NCBI GenBank assembly: GCA_038380435.1
Contig: JAWZYU010000005.1
Coordinates: 33,750,001 to 33,814,000 of the forward strand
Source: Ryuthela nishihirai
Lineage: Eukaryota > Arthropoda > Arachnida > Araneae > Heptathelidae
Direction of reading: 5' to 3'
DNA length: 64,000 nucleotides
Under the pieces are notes generated by a model. It was not told where the DNA came from. It saw only the letters and a list, made by a program, of their open reading frames with translations, and did not search any database. The position numbers were made by a program, and so were the translations under genes. Below are positions 47,076 to 58,730 of the stretch, in pieces (positions within the stretch are counted from its first letter, which is position 1; every line of letters begins with the position of its first letter).

Positions 47076-48540
47076 CCTTATATAACTAGGTCGCTCTGAT
47101 ACAGCCATTTCATAATATACCCAACAATACCTTCATGGATTCTTTATTATCTGGGTATTTCACTGTTAATACTTTTTATCCTTTGGAATCACCTTTTTAG
47201 CTGTTATGCTTTTCATGACAACTCTACTGAGAGTTTGTTTTTTTTATAGAAAACCTATTGTAGTGTTTATATGTAGAATTATTATACTCTACACCTTTTA
47301 ATACCACAATGTGTTCTTAGCTTTATTTTAACAACAACAACAACAGCAAAAAAAAAAAAATCTGGTTCTGAGATAATTAAAATAATGCAGAGCAGGCAAA
47401 GAAATATGTTCTTGTTTGTGAGAATCAGACTCTCTCTTCAAGCTTCTAGGTCAGGTCGTTGCTTTAAACTTATGCTACTAAAGCTGCAATAATGTGGTTC
47501 ATCAAACCTACATTTTGATTGAAAACACCTATGGGCAGTTAGTAAAATAAGAAATTTTAAATCTTAGATTTTGAAGATGTTAAATTCATAGGCTGTACAT
47601 AACCAGAAAATGAGTAGTTAAATATATAATAACTTAGAAATATATGAAGGTGAGTTTAGTCAAGTAGGGAAAACAGGCTTGGATAATTGATAACATGATA
47701 ATTGATAACAAATGTGTCACATTGTTCACATTTGATATTATATAGGCTTCTAGCAACAGCCTATATACACTGAATGGACAAATTATATATAAACATCAAT
47801 AATGATATGCAATTCATTCATAACGTAATGAAACAGCAGCTTTTGTTTCCATTGATTGCAGAGATTTGACTCTGTGGGAATGTATTGTATTTTATAACTT
47901 AATGTAATTCACAAATGTTGTGGTAAATTTTTTTAGTTCAACAGAGATAGTTATTTTGTAAACATAAATAGTTGGTGAAAGAGGAATGGTGTCTCTTTTT
48001 TGGCTGTTTTTGTGTTGTACATAATTTGTTTTATGTTGCAAAAAATAATTTTTATAAAACATTAGTTTGCAAAAAAAAAGAATAAAGTGAGATCATCAGA
48101 GAAATTTTCATTGTTAATTTTGTCAAATTCTTTCGTAAGTATTAAAACTTTGCTCAACAAGCAGTTTACTGAGAGTATTATATTTTTAATTTACAAAACA
48201 TCAAAGGAGCTCATAAAATTTATTGCTGTCTAACAGCAATTTAAAGTTATTTTAGAAACAGTGTTTATGTACAAGCTTAAAAGTTTATATTTATGATTCT
48301 CTGCTTGAACACTATCTTCACTGCAATTTAGAAATATTCATTAGAAAATTAAAGCTATTTAATTCACCCATCCTCTACGGCATAATGCGTAAATCCCTCC
48401 TTAATAATTATTGATACTTGATAGCATAGTCCATATGTTGAAGTGCTTCAAAACATTTAACAGTGTCATAGAGAATTAAATAACTTTAATTTTAATTACC
48501 ACACTGTGACTGTGTACCTCTACTGTAATTTTTGTTTTTC

Positions 48541-48603
48541 CATATAAACTGACAGGCTCCTGTCAGACCTCTGTGGCAAGCAGCTGCTTGAGGGGGTATT
48601 TAT
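48541..48603 (+). mobile_element. SINE family 1, 3' fragment
   Basis: It covers only the tail half of the SINE (atataaactgacaggctcct, ggcaagcagctgcttgaggg) and is followed by a tatttatt-type tail to about 48620. The tRNA head is gone; the copy is 5' truncated. Confidence 0.85.
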
Positions 48604-48709
48604 TTATTATTTATTAGAAAACAAAAACATCACCTTCTTGCAGCTGGCTCAATCACTGTCACATTGTTCACATTTGATATTATATAGGCTTCTAGCAAGA
48701 GTCTATGTA

Positions 48710-49904
48710 CACTGAATGGACAAATTATTATATAAACATTGATAACTATATGCAAAGCAGAAGTATTCCATCCAGTCACGTGGGATGCTGAAACTGGCAT
48801 GCCTATTAATAGAGCAGGTTTCTACGCATTAGAAACCAGTCACAGAAAAGTAATCACGGGTAAAGGCAGCGACGTAAGTTAGTTTGACCATGGCCAGATA
48901 GTAGGTGCAAGGAAGGCCAGTTCTTCAATCACCGCAACTGCTGATCTGTTGGGATTTCCACATCAGACCATTGCATGTGTATACCAAAACTACATGAAAT
49001 AAGACAAAACCTCAAACCAGTGGGTAAAATGTGGATGTAAATGTCCAATTGACTCTTGAGGTGAGTGCAGACTGCCTTGCATTGTTACAAGGAATCATAT
49101 GGCTACTGTGGAGCACATACCGGAATTGAATAAGGGCATGTCCACAAACTAAGGCACAAAGACTCCATCATACCATAGAAAAAATAGGCTATGGCAGTTG
49201 ACATCCACATCATATCCCCTTATTATTGACTGCAAGGCACTGAAATATTAGGCTGCAGAATGCAAAGGCCTGTTGCAACTGGAGTGCAGAGGACTAGAAA
49301 CACATAATCTGTTCTGATTAATCATGGTTTCAACTCTATCACGCTGATGGGAGAGTGTGCATAAACCACACAAAGCGATGGACCCAGCTTGCCAAGTTGT
49401 GGTCATACAGGCAGGTGGAGGCAGTTTTGGTGTGGCGTCTACATGGAAACGTAACAGAGAATAAAGGCATTTACATGGGGCCCCTTGTACCTGTCAAGAC
49501 CTCTGTCACTAGTACAAGGTATGTGAACATCCTTGCCAACCATCTATACCTGTTCGTAATGATTCTTTCCTCACCATGACCTCATCTTTCAACAGGAAAA
49601 TGCCACATCGCATACTTCCCAAGTGGTGACTAATTGGCTCCAGGAGCATTCAAGTGAGTTTATCACACTCGAATGGTCTTCTCAATCACTGGATCTCAAC
49701 CCATTGAGAATATGTGGGATGAATTGGAAAGATCTGTTCGAGCCTGCTAACCTCCACTGGCAACTGTGGATGCTCTACAATAGGTGATCCTCACTTCATG
49801 GGTGGCAATATCACCTCCATGTTTTCAATACCTTCTTATTGAGTCCTTTCCAAGATGAGCAACAGGTTATTAGGTAGGTGCATATAATAATTTGTCCATT
49901 CAGT
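48710..49904 (+). mobile_element. Degenerate Tc1-like element
   Basis: The inner terminal repeats are cactgaatggacaaattatt at 48710 and its reverse complement ending about 49904. They extend outwards as the module above. The interior shows Tc1-family words on the + strand: FDHGQIVGARKASSSITATA (about 48879-48940), a middle with stops, and an end LEWSSQSLDLNPLRICGMNW (about 49670-49725), with the DLNP-IE-like region shifted. TA-rich sequence lies at both ends. It is dead. Confidence 0.78.
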
Positions 49905-50116
49905 TTATTATCAAATATGAACAATGTGACAGCGATTGAATCTGCTGAGACTTTTTTCCCTCTGAATTGGAACTAGGTTACAATTGGGACTAAATATTGC
50001 TAAAATATGGTGATGGTGTTCAACCAGAGAATTATAACTTATCATCATGAACAAATACTGAATATGATATTTATGACTTTAAATTCTGAATAAAAGAATA
50101 AAAGTATTTTGGATAG

Positions 50117-50244
50117 GTATGTGGGGATTTCATGATCGTTTATTGACACTACGAAAGGCTCTTCACACATTACTCACCAGTAGTGCTTTCACAAATGCAT
50201 TTTATAGACGATGGAGATGGCAAACTACACTTCAAAATAAAGAG
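50117..50244 (+). CDS. OTUD7: OTUD7-like deubiquitinase, exon 5
   Basis: The exon completes Gly217 and encodes residues 218-259. It is 128 bases, phase 1 to phase 0. It reads [20 protein letters not shown] and continues to [15 protein letters not shown]. The MWGFHDR and RRWRWQ blocks are near-identical to Cezanne (MWGFHDRDLMLRKAL..RRWRWQQTQQNKE). It carries the helix that follows the catalytic cysteine. The acceptor is TAG at 50114-50116 and the donor is GTAACT at 50245. Compared with the family, the loop between the two blocks is short and shows no break. Confidence 0.97.
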
Positions 50245-50350
50245 GTAACTTTTATAATAAATATCTAGTATAAAGAGTAAAAGCTATAATTTGATGTATG
50301 TACTTACTGATAGTTTTAAATAATAACTTGGCAGAGATTATTTACAATTA

Positions 50351-51000
50351 CAGTGAAACCCTGTTATAACATGCCTTGTTAAGCTGAAGATTCAGATATA
50401 TTGTGAGTCTAGTCATGTCCCTCAAGTGATTCCATTTATTTTCTTTGTAAACAACTTTGTTGCAAATTTTACTGCAATGTACCTAGCAGCAGCTTTACCC
50501 TAAACAACTTCTGAGATGCAGTAGTTTAGGAAAAACTGACTTTGATATGTTATCTATAACTTTATAACCAGCACATATGTAATACACAAGACACATAAAA
50601 GTTATAAGATGAATTCTTGAAGATCATGAAACTGTTCATTTCTATAAAAATGAAGAAATTGTAACTGCAATCCAAAACCACACATTTAACAGAAAATTTA
50701 TAGGTAGATGACAGCAAAGATAGGGATATCTTGGGGAGTGTGAGAGCTTGAGACCCCTAAAATAAGCAAATTATTGGATAACATCAGTGGAGTGATGAAT
50801 TGGATGGAGAAACAGTGTGATTATAATCATCTTCATCTTTTACATATGCCAAACTTTAAGATGTGATGAAGAAACACTATCTTTGTATTTTACAATTAAA
50901 TTTAAATGCATGTAATTTAAGTTTTTGTTTACTTCCCACAGAATTTCTCGAAATACTGTATGTTGCTGATAACACAGGTAGTTATAGCAAGGTTTTACTG
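50351..51000. mobile_element. pogo/Tigger-like non-autonomous element (650 bp)
   Basis: Terminal inverted repeats are cagtgaaaccctgttataac at the left and, in reverse at the right, cagtaaaaccttgctataac. TA dinucleotides sit at 50349-50350 and 51001-51002. The CAGT(G/A)AAACC start is typical of pogo-group elements. I see no transposase. Confidence 0.75.
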
Positions 51001-51366
51001 TATATATTTATGAAGTGAAATCAATTATTTTATAATAACTTTAATTTGCTTATATTTCTGCTATGGTGCTCGAGTTGCTATCATATGACAGTTGCTGACA
51101 ATGCAATATAATTTATAGTTAGCTACTAATTGGAATTTCTATGAATGTATTAGCATTTTAAAGCAAATTTACAGTTCAGTAAATAAGCACAACTGAGTTA
51201 AGTCGTAGATGAGTGTATTTATATTAGGCAGCTAATGCTAGGTATATGCATAATAAAATGAATCCAACTTCATTTGTCAAAAATTTGTATGCATTTCATT
51301 ACTAAATTGAGAATGCTTTATTTATAATGGGCTGAATTTTCTTTAACATAAAAGTAGCTTACAACA

Positions 51367-54327
51367 GGCCATTCATAGTGGAGCTGCCACATTCTGCACT
51401 CTTTTTGTTCATCTGCCATTGGGCCAGACAATGTCCATTATGCTATGCTCCAACATCTCTCACCATCGAGTAAGGATCTACTGCTCTAACTCCTGCTAAA
51501 CCACAGGTTTTTCGAGGAACAGTTTGTGGTCTCCTAGTGCAAAGCTATTGTCTTGGCCTTCCCCAAGCCAGGAAAGGATCCCATGATTTCTTCCAATTAT
51601 CATTGCATTGATGAGCTGTGTGTGCAAGGTGTTAAAAAGAACTGTAAATGTCAGACTCATCTGGTGTTTGGAATACCACAACCTTCTTTCCAACATCTAG
51701 TATGGCTTTCGCAACTAATGGTCTACCTTAGATCACTTGATCCACCTGGAATCTGATCAGAAATGCACTCTCATTTTACATAGAGAGCACATGTTGTCAA
51801 TATCCTTTGACATCAAAAAACACATGGCTTTGGGAGTGTGCATTCTTCATGACTTCCATGCCGTCAGCTTGAAAGGTCACATGCTGATCTTCATCTTCAA
51901 CTTTTTATCTTGTACTTTTTGTGTCCATGTTGCCAACACACTATCTTGGCCTTTCCCCCAAGACCAAGAGGTACCACAAGTATGCATCCTGAGTGTTATG
52001 CTTTTTGTTTTCAAGATCAATTTCATAAATCGATAGCTTCCTCCCACAGTAGGCAGTGCCCTCTATGTTGATGATTCTAGGGTCATTGAACGACAACTGC
52101 AAACTGTCCAGAACAACCGGTGTGTGCAATTGCCAATGGGTTTCAGTTTTACCCACAGAAGACCACTTGTGTACACTTTTGCCGTAAGCATAATATTCAT
52201 CTGGACCCCAAATTTTGGCTTGGTGTAACATCACCAAGATTCTCAGTCTCTTCTTTGACCAGAAATTGACCTTTTTACCTCACATCCATCATCTCAGTTC
52301 CAAATGCACACTGGTATTGAACATCCTCAAGTCCTTCTCCTCTTTCTCATTGGGAGCAGACTGATGTTCTTTGCTTCTCCTCTGCACTTGTCTAGTTGAA
52401 ACTTGACTATAGATCCCAGGGGTATAACTCTTCCCAGGATTTGGTGGTGAAGATGTTGGACCCTCTCCACCATCGGTCCCTCCATGTTTACACTGGGGCC
52501 TTCCCAACCTCAATGGTCCTGTTGAGACCAACGAACCATCTTTATCTATTCAACAATTATCCCTACAGTATGCATCAAAATTGCAATCCCTGCTGGGCCA
52601 TCCCATTTGGGAGTGCATTTTTAGTCCTCAGTGGAAAATGCTTTACCAGAACCACCCGACTGCCATTTGTCCTTTTGGTTTGCATGTCCAAGGCTACCTG
52701 CAAAAGACATTAACATGTCTCAATAGCATTGCCCACTTGACAGCCAAGCCATTTCTATCATGACTTGCCATTTCCCCTTCCTGTGACTTTTCTCTTTGCA
52801 GGATGGGGAAAACTTTACACCTGATTGTGTACCAAAACTCTTTGCCAGCCACCATGCTTAGCATCTGGACTTCTTGCCTGTTTTCACAGATGGTTCAAAG
52901 TTTGCACATCAGTGGAATTGGCTATGTTCTGTTGTGATACCATCATTGCAGACCAGATCCCACGAAACAGTATTCTATCTTCACTGCGGGAGTGGGGGTG
53001 GCTCAGTCGGTAGCATGCCAGGCTCGTAATCTGCAGTTCCCAGGTTCGAGTCCCAGCAGGGGCAGCATTGAGATTTATTTCCACAAAACTCCCCGCCCAG
53101 TCCACGGTCAGTAGGGGACACCGATGGGCTAGAAAAGACCGGATGAGATGTTAAGCCGTGGCCTCGTGTGCAGGAGAGCCATACCCTGTGCACGTTAAAG
53201 AACATGCTGGATGGCCTTGACGGGAGGCTACCATCTGTCTCCCAACAGCTGTTCCAGTGGGTCCCCTCCCCCAACCTTCTCTGAGCCTTCGGGGTCCATG
53301 TGACCTGGCCATTTAGCCCATTGTGTGCAAAAAAGTGTCACTCAGAGGTAAAACAACCCAACAACCCATCTTCACTGTAGAGTTTGAAATCAACTCTACT
53401 ATCAGTCTTGCCTCGGACCATTTGGCTGCTAAGCATCATCATCAGTGTGTTCTTTACACTGACCCACATAGCTAGCTACAGGCTATGATCTCTTTGGCCT
53501 CACCCTGTTCTTTCCTAGATCTACCAGCAGCTCCATCCTCTGGTAGCCACAACCACCATTCTCTTCTATTGGGTGCCTGGTTATGTCAAGATCAGAGGCA
53601 GTAACTTGGCAGATGTTGTTGCCAGGTCAGCAACACCTCAGTCTGTCTCTCCACTGCCATGCATGGACTTCTGGCAGTGTTTTTTCACTGAGCCCCAGAC
53701 ACAATGGCAGCTATCTTGGTCACAATAGATTCCAAACAAGCTCTGTGAGATCAAGCCTATTGTCAAACTGTGGCAGTCATGTTTTCACAGGAATCACAAG
53801 GAGGAAGTTGTACTTGCTCGGCTCCTCTTAGGTCATCATTTATAACACAATCTTTTCTTCTATGGGTGGATGACAAACCTAAGTGTGAGTTCTATGATTA
53901 AACATAATTTAATGTCACATTTTTAACCTTGATCATCATTTATATTTTATGTCCGAGCATCTTACATTCTGACATCTTTTATATGATGACCTGCTTTTAA
54001 TCCTTGTTTTTGAATTTTTAAGTTTTACTGATTATTTTACATGTATTTAATGTTTTTACCTTTTTCATATTCAGATTTGTTGCCTTTTATTCTATGGGTC
54101 CTATACACCCATTGTTGTTTTTCTGTTTTACAATTTTTGACTTTTTTATCCTGGTTTTTATATGCATTTTTTTTTGTACACTTTTCTTTCTTGTTGTGTC
54201 TTTTCCATTTTTGTTGCTTATAACTTTGGTTGTGGGTTCGATGTCTTTTATCTTTTTATTTACTCTTGTTTGGCACAACATAGCCTTTCTTGTTCTTTTG
54301 CCATAAAACCTCAACCACCTAACCAAA
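51367..54327 (+). mobile_element. jockey-like LINE, 5' truncated, inactivated
   Basis: The + strand reading has reverse transcriptase from about 51404 (GPDN), with AFPKPGKDPMISSNYHCIDE at 51553. The segment EEVPQ-like/VMLFVFKINF lies at 51970-52020, and the catalytic box YVDD at 52064-52075. The RNase H domain follows, with FTDGSKF at about 52876 and, beyond a SINE, WVPG..IRG..LADVVARSA at about 53570-53640. A T-rich 3' region runs to about 54310 and ends ctcaaccacctaacc. The endonuclease and first part are missing (5' truncation), and stops and frameshifts are many. The YVDD box and RNase H suggest the jockey group; the exact clade is not certain. Confidence 0.85.
52987..53367 (+). mobile_element. 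SINE family 2, intact copy (381 bp) inside the LINE
   Basis: A full copy with the head gggggtggctcagtcggtag and the end aaaacaacccaacaa. The 10 bases atcttcactg flank it (52977-52986 and 53368-53377). It splits the RNase H part of the jockey-like LINE, so it came later. A deletion removes about 20 bases around 53125-53135 relative to the copy at 29945. Confidence 0.93.
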
Positions 54328-56904
54328 GGTACTTGTTGGTCAGCTTTTTTTGTATATTTAATAATGTGCTGACATATAAGCTTATGTTAAATCGATCGTT
54401 TTTATTTTATTATAGAAAGTGTTTTTTCCTCCTGATCCATGCGTAAGGATTCAAGCAGGCAAAATGTTCGATCAGTAATTGCAGCAAAAGTAAAATGCAG
54501 CAAAATGATTTAAATAATCTTTCAGCTTCAATTATACCAATAAAACTCACATTTGAAATATTGTAATGAAAGACAATTTTGCAATATGCTTAGAACAGCT
54601 TATTGATATTTTCAAGGGAATTTTGTAAGTTCAAATTGTAGTAAATAGGTTTATATTAGAGATCTAAATATGGATTAAAAAAAGCGCTTTATGGGTTATA
54701 ATTATTTGTGGAAATCAGAAAATTTTTATAATGGATTCTTTTTTGCAGTAGAATATCATTAATTTGATGTGTGGTTCTACAGATATGGGTGATGTTTGGG
54801 AGTTGATGTAGACACATGGATATAATATGTGCTGCTTTGCATACTGATACAGTTATTTGAATAATAATGTTTCTAATGGAATTCTGTAAAATTGTGTTTG
54901 TTGTCTATAATAACGAGATTTTATTTCAGTAAATCATTAATAAGGCTTAGTAATTGGAGTGTTTAGTTTTGGTAATTTTCTTAATTCAGAAAGTGTTTTG
55001 TTAATGAATTTAAATCCTTTGGACAAATTATATCTGATTGGATCAGAGGCATCTCATTCAATATTGCAGGTAGTGCTGCTGCACCAGGGCCCTTATCTAA
55101 GGTGGGTTCAAAAAATAAGAGCAAGAATGTTTACCTTTTTAAAATTACAAGCACTAATAACAAATATCTTTTTACATGTCAGTTTTCACAGCAGGAGAAA
55201 CATTTGCAAAAGGAAAAGGAGTAATTTTAAATTTATGCTTTATAAAAGAAATAACAAAGATAAATTAAGCAGCACAGATATTGTCCAGAAACAGGATTTA
55301 AGAAACTAATATTTTCTCTTTAGAAATACTATCAAAAATTTTGCAGTCAATAGATGATGTCTCAAAATTTCTGCAATCTCCAGATGTTGACTTTTCAAAA
55401 TCCTCTTAATTGTTGCACACTGCAGTTAGAAGGCATATAGGAATCGAGGAACAATTTAATAATTCAATGAAAGTGCACGAAATGTGACATTAATGTCAGG
55501 CATAGAACAAAGATTCTAGACTTCTTGTGTGCCAAAAATCAAATGTTCGGGTGGTGATCTGTATTAGTACCAAAGGCATTTTACTTCTGAGATAATTTTT
55601 TATCAATTTTAATTTTGAAAACAAGCATTTTGATGAAAAAAAATTGCATTTTTAGAACTTAAATGAGATTGTTGACAACTTGTCTGCCTGCATCCAAAAA
55701 CTTTGAGGAGTCAATGAAGCTGCAGAACTTACCAACAAGGAATACAAATCCTACTTGTCATCTTCATATAGTACTCATCTTCTTGATCAGAAAGAGAAAA
55801 ATTTTTTACCATAACTGAATATATTGGCTAATATATTGCTTATTCAAAATTATTCTCTTATTTTAGCTTTTTCAGATGTGTATACTGTTCTCTTGCTTTT
55901 TTAACACTACTGGTAACTATAGCAACATCAGAACACTTGTTTTTAAAATTAAAATTGATAAAAATTATTTCAAAAGTAAAATGACAGAAGAAAGATTATC
56001 TAGCTTTGCCTTTTTATTTATAGAAAATAAATAAGCATGAAAAACATTTGCAGAAATGAAAGTAAGGAAAGTCAGAATCTAGACTGAGATAATAATATTG
56101 TTATGACAGATGAACACACTACAATGAACTTGTGATGTATCATCTTGATGCTCATATGAGAATTACGTCACCAACTACTTCGAACAAACTTAAAAAAAAT
56201 AAGGAATAAGTTGTAATTAAGAGGGATTGGAATGTGAAGAAAAGCGTAGTTTGTTTTAGTCTATACACTATAGTATAAAGAAGTGTTCTTATTTGGTGTG
56301 TTCGTGGGAGGTTAATTAAGTTTATTAGTGTTGATTCTGTTAGTGGATAGGTAAGAAAAATAAGGATGCTTAAGACACTTTAAGATGTGGTGAGGAAGTT
56401 ATATATAGTTGAACAAGCAGAGCTGATCTCAACTTTTCTGTAGGAAGAGTTCATCATTTGATATTATATTTAGTTGTTTAGGAATTGGTAAGGTTATTTT
56501 CGATAGATTGCAGTCAATAGTTGTTCACAAATATGATTGTCATTTATTAGTGATGTAAAAAGCCTTATATTATGTTTTGAATGTAGTTAATATGAATGTT
56601 TTCATTCATACTTTTGTAATAAATTACATTATTTTAGAATTATAATTGTTAAATACTATTTTTTGAACTTGTGCTCAGTTTCCATCCATATCAATATTAA
56701 AGTTTAATTCATAACAATATTAAAGATTGTTTCATTTGAAATTATTTGAATTTGTAAGTATTTATTTTAAATGACCAAAATTATTAATTTAAAATTTTCC
56801 AAAAAATTTGCTTAAAAATTCTACAGAACTACAGGTTGCCCTCTGTAAAATGTTAGGAAGCTGTATAATGGCAATTCTATGCTATTGGTCTGTAAATAGC
56901 AGCT

Positions 56905-57790
56905 AGGCATACACTGGAAGGAGAGCTGTGTACCAATCCCCTGTGACGATGCACACAACTGGCCAGGCTTAGCACCTCATGTCCAATCCCACCTTCTTTT
57001 GATACAGGCCATTATTACCTTTTAAAGAGATATTCTCTTCTGGAAGGAGAGGGCTGCTAGATGAGTTTGGCCTACTAATCTGGTCATCTGTGGCCACATT
57101 TTTTTTTTCTGCCCTGTTGACGAGTGGTCAACTTTACAGGGGTCATGCGGGGATTGGGAGGGTCTGCGGATTGGGCTTGGAGAACCCGGTCCAGTGGGCT
57201 CATCAATGCAGTCTCAGTGATATCGTGGGTCGGAAGATTGTTCACTGGGGGGCTTCGGCCCACTCACAATGGAGAGGATGAAGTTGGAGGCTCGCGACCA
57301 GGAGTAGCTAACCTGGGCGACGGGCTTGTCGATGGAAAAGCCAAACTAAGAGTCCCACATGAGATCTTTAGGCAGAACATGGCTTTCGTAGTGGAGTGGT
57401 GGTGGAGTGGCCTCCGAAGTATGTGGGCCTAGGTTAGTGTGTGGAGGGGTGGTGGAGGGGCCTCCGAAGTGTGTGGGCCAGGGGTCCTCTAGCGTCTGCA
57501 CAGCTGGCAACCTCCTGGAGATGCCTAGAATGGGAGGGTCTGTTGAAAGGACTTGGAGAACCCGATTAGGCTGACCAATCCTGCCTCTACGAAGGGCCCA
57601 GTTGCAGCCCCGAAGTGGGTGGCATCCGCTTCACTGGGGGCCTCTGGTCGGCTCTATGGAGGGGACGAAGTTGAGGGTCACGCTGAAAGGCTGGGCATAA
57701 CCGATTAGGCATGGCCTCGACGGGGCCGGTCTGGGAGTCTCTGCTGTGGGGGACCCAATAAGATAGGACTTCTTCAATGTTTGGCTTCTA
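56905..57790 (+). mobile_element. RTE-family 5' region, GC-rich subtype
   Basis: 56905-57160 is collinear, on the + strand, with the 5' non-coding end of the element at 24605-24300 in reverse (ggaaggagagct, then gggctgc, gcctactaatctgg, ctgttgacgagtggtcaa). The following 600 bases (57120-57730) are strongly GC-rich and hold two internal repeats: gggagggtctg with ggagaaccc at 57154 and 57530, and cctccgaagt with gtgtgggcc at 57410 and 57460. Open frames 57124-57432 and others lie here. I regard it as the 5' part of a distinct RTE subfamily, truncated before the endonuclease. An unrelated insert cannot be excluded. Confidence 0.6.
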
Positions 57791-58239
57791 AATTCAAAAG
57801 ATACCATCTGATATATTTTGGCAATTATTTTGGACAAAAATCAGTGAGTGATTTTGGCATTTCCTAGGCAAGTTTCTAAATTCAAAAATACCTCAATGAT
57901 TATATCACCTCAATGATTATTTCATCAGACAGACTTGTTTCTAAACAGTAAGGTCTCTCTCTTCCACAGGTCTTCTCCCACAGTAAGGCAAGATCTAATT
58001 TAGAAAGTACCCTGGCTAGTGGATTGTGGTTTCGTGGCAACTCCCTCAAGGTGTAGTGCAGTCTCTGTATTGCGGAACACCGGGATTGCCACACATTATT
58101 ATGTTGTCACTACCACCAGCAAAGTTTATTTAAAAAATATGCTTTTTAAGTTTATAGTAAGTGGTTTTAAAAGTTTTGTCCCCCCCCCCCCCCCATCTTA
58201 ATAGGTGAGTGTGCCACTCTGATTATATAGACTTTTTTT

Positions 58240-58730
58240 TTGCTTTGGTGCACAAACTTTTCTTACAGGCTTTTGATCTCAGTGAGGCATCGGCTTCACC
58301 CTGTTCTCTCCAAGATCTGCCAGCAGCTCCATCGTTTGGCAGTCACCACCACTGTTCTCTTCTGTTGGGTGCCTGGGCATGTTGAGATCAGGGGCAATGA
58401 TTTGGCAGATGCTGCTGCCAGGTCAGCCATGCCCCTCTCCGACTCTCCACTGCTGGTTCCATACTTGGACTTCCAGCAGTGTTTTTCCATCGAGCTCCGG
58501 GCACAATGACAGAGATCTTGGTCTGAACAGGTTGGACACAAACCTTTTGAGATCAAGCCCATTGTCAAACCGTGGCAGTCTTGTTTTCGCAGTCATCACA
58601 AGGAGGAAGTTGTACTTGCTCGGCTCCGCTTAGGTCATTCGTTTATTACACACTCTTTTCTTCTTTGGGCAGACGACAAACCTAAGTGCAAGTTTTGTGA
58701 CTAAGTGCAACTGACAACGTGACATTGGTT
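58240..58730 (+). mobile_element. jockey-like LINE, RNase H fragment
   Basis: From 58240 the frame reads LWCTNFSYRLLIS, then AVTTTVLFCWVPGHVEIRGN, DLADAAARSAMPLS and, after a stop, EEVVLARLRLGHSF and LWADDKPKCKFCD. The same segment occurs at 53520-53900 in the LINE above. A C17 tract sits just 5' (58180-58196). It is a separate, 5' truncated insertion. Confidence 0.85.

Larger units (their letters stand above)
47716..49930. repeat. Three copies of a ~95-bp Tc1-end module
   Basis: The module gtcacattgttcacatttga, running on to actgaatggacaaattat, is found at 47716-47810 (+), at 48658-48752 (+) and, inverted, at about 49870-49930 (-). The last two flank the Tc1-like remnant. The first stands alone, with a SINE-1 scrap (48541-48603) between it and the second. 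Confidence 0.75.
40111..50116 (+). other. Intron 4 (10.0 kb)
   Basis: GTACTG to TAG, phase 1. Elements are listed separately. The stretches 40111-41304, 42841-43729, 44371-45484, 47084-48540 and 49931-50116 are AT-rich and hold no gene I can support. One exon-like scrap near 40826-40860 is discussed in the findings. Confidence 0.8.
51120..55050 (+). repeat. Intronic segmental duplication, copy B (split)
   Basis: 51120-51366 and 54328-55050 are collinear with copy A (41305-42840). They are separated by a jockey-like LINE that copy A lacks. The junction at the left loses clear similarity around 51310-51366. The right part starts with gtacttgttggtca, as in copy A at about 41563. Confidence 0.75.

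Noticed and set aside
54041..54446. Hydrophobic open frames that look like small membrane proteins
   Set aside because: They are products of a T-rich 3' region of the jockey-like LINE. Poly-T codons give Phe/Leu-rich peptides in any frame.
57124..57432. 102-residue open frame in the GC-rich region
   Set aside because: GC-rich DNA has few stops. The peptide is Gly/Arg/Trp-rich and repetitive, several frames are open, and the region aligns with a retrotransposon 5' non-coding end.
58180..58196. C17 homopolymer as a regulatory tract
   Set aside because: Similar C or G runs occur beside other element ends (43950, 47034). They look like slippage tracts, and sequence accuracy there is doubtful.
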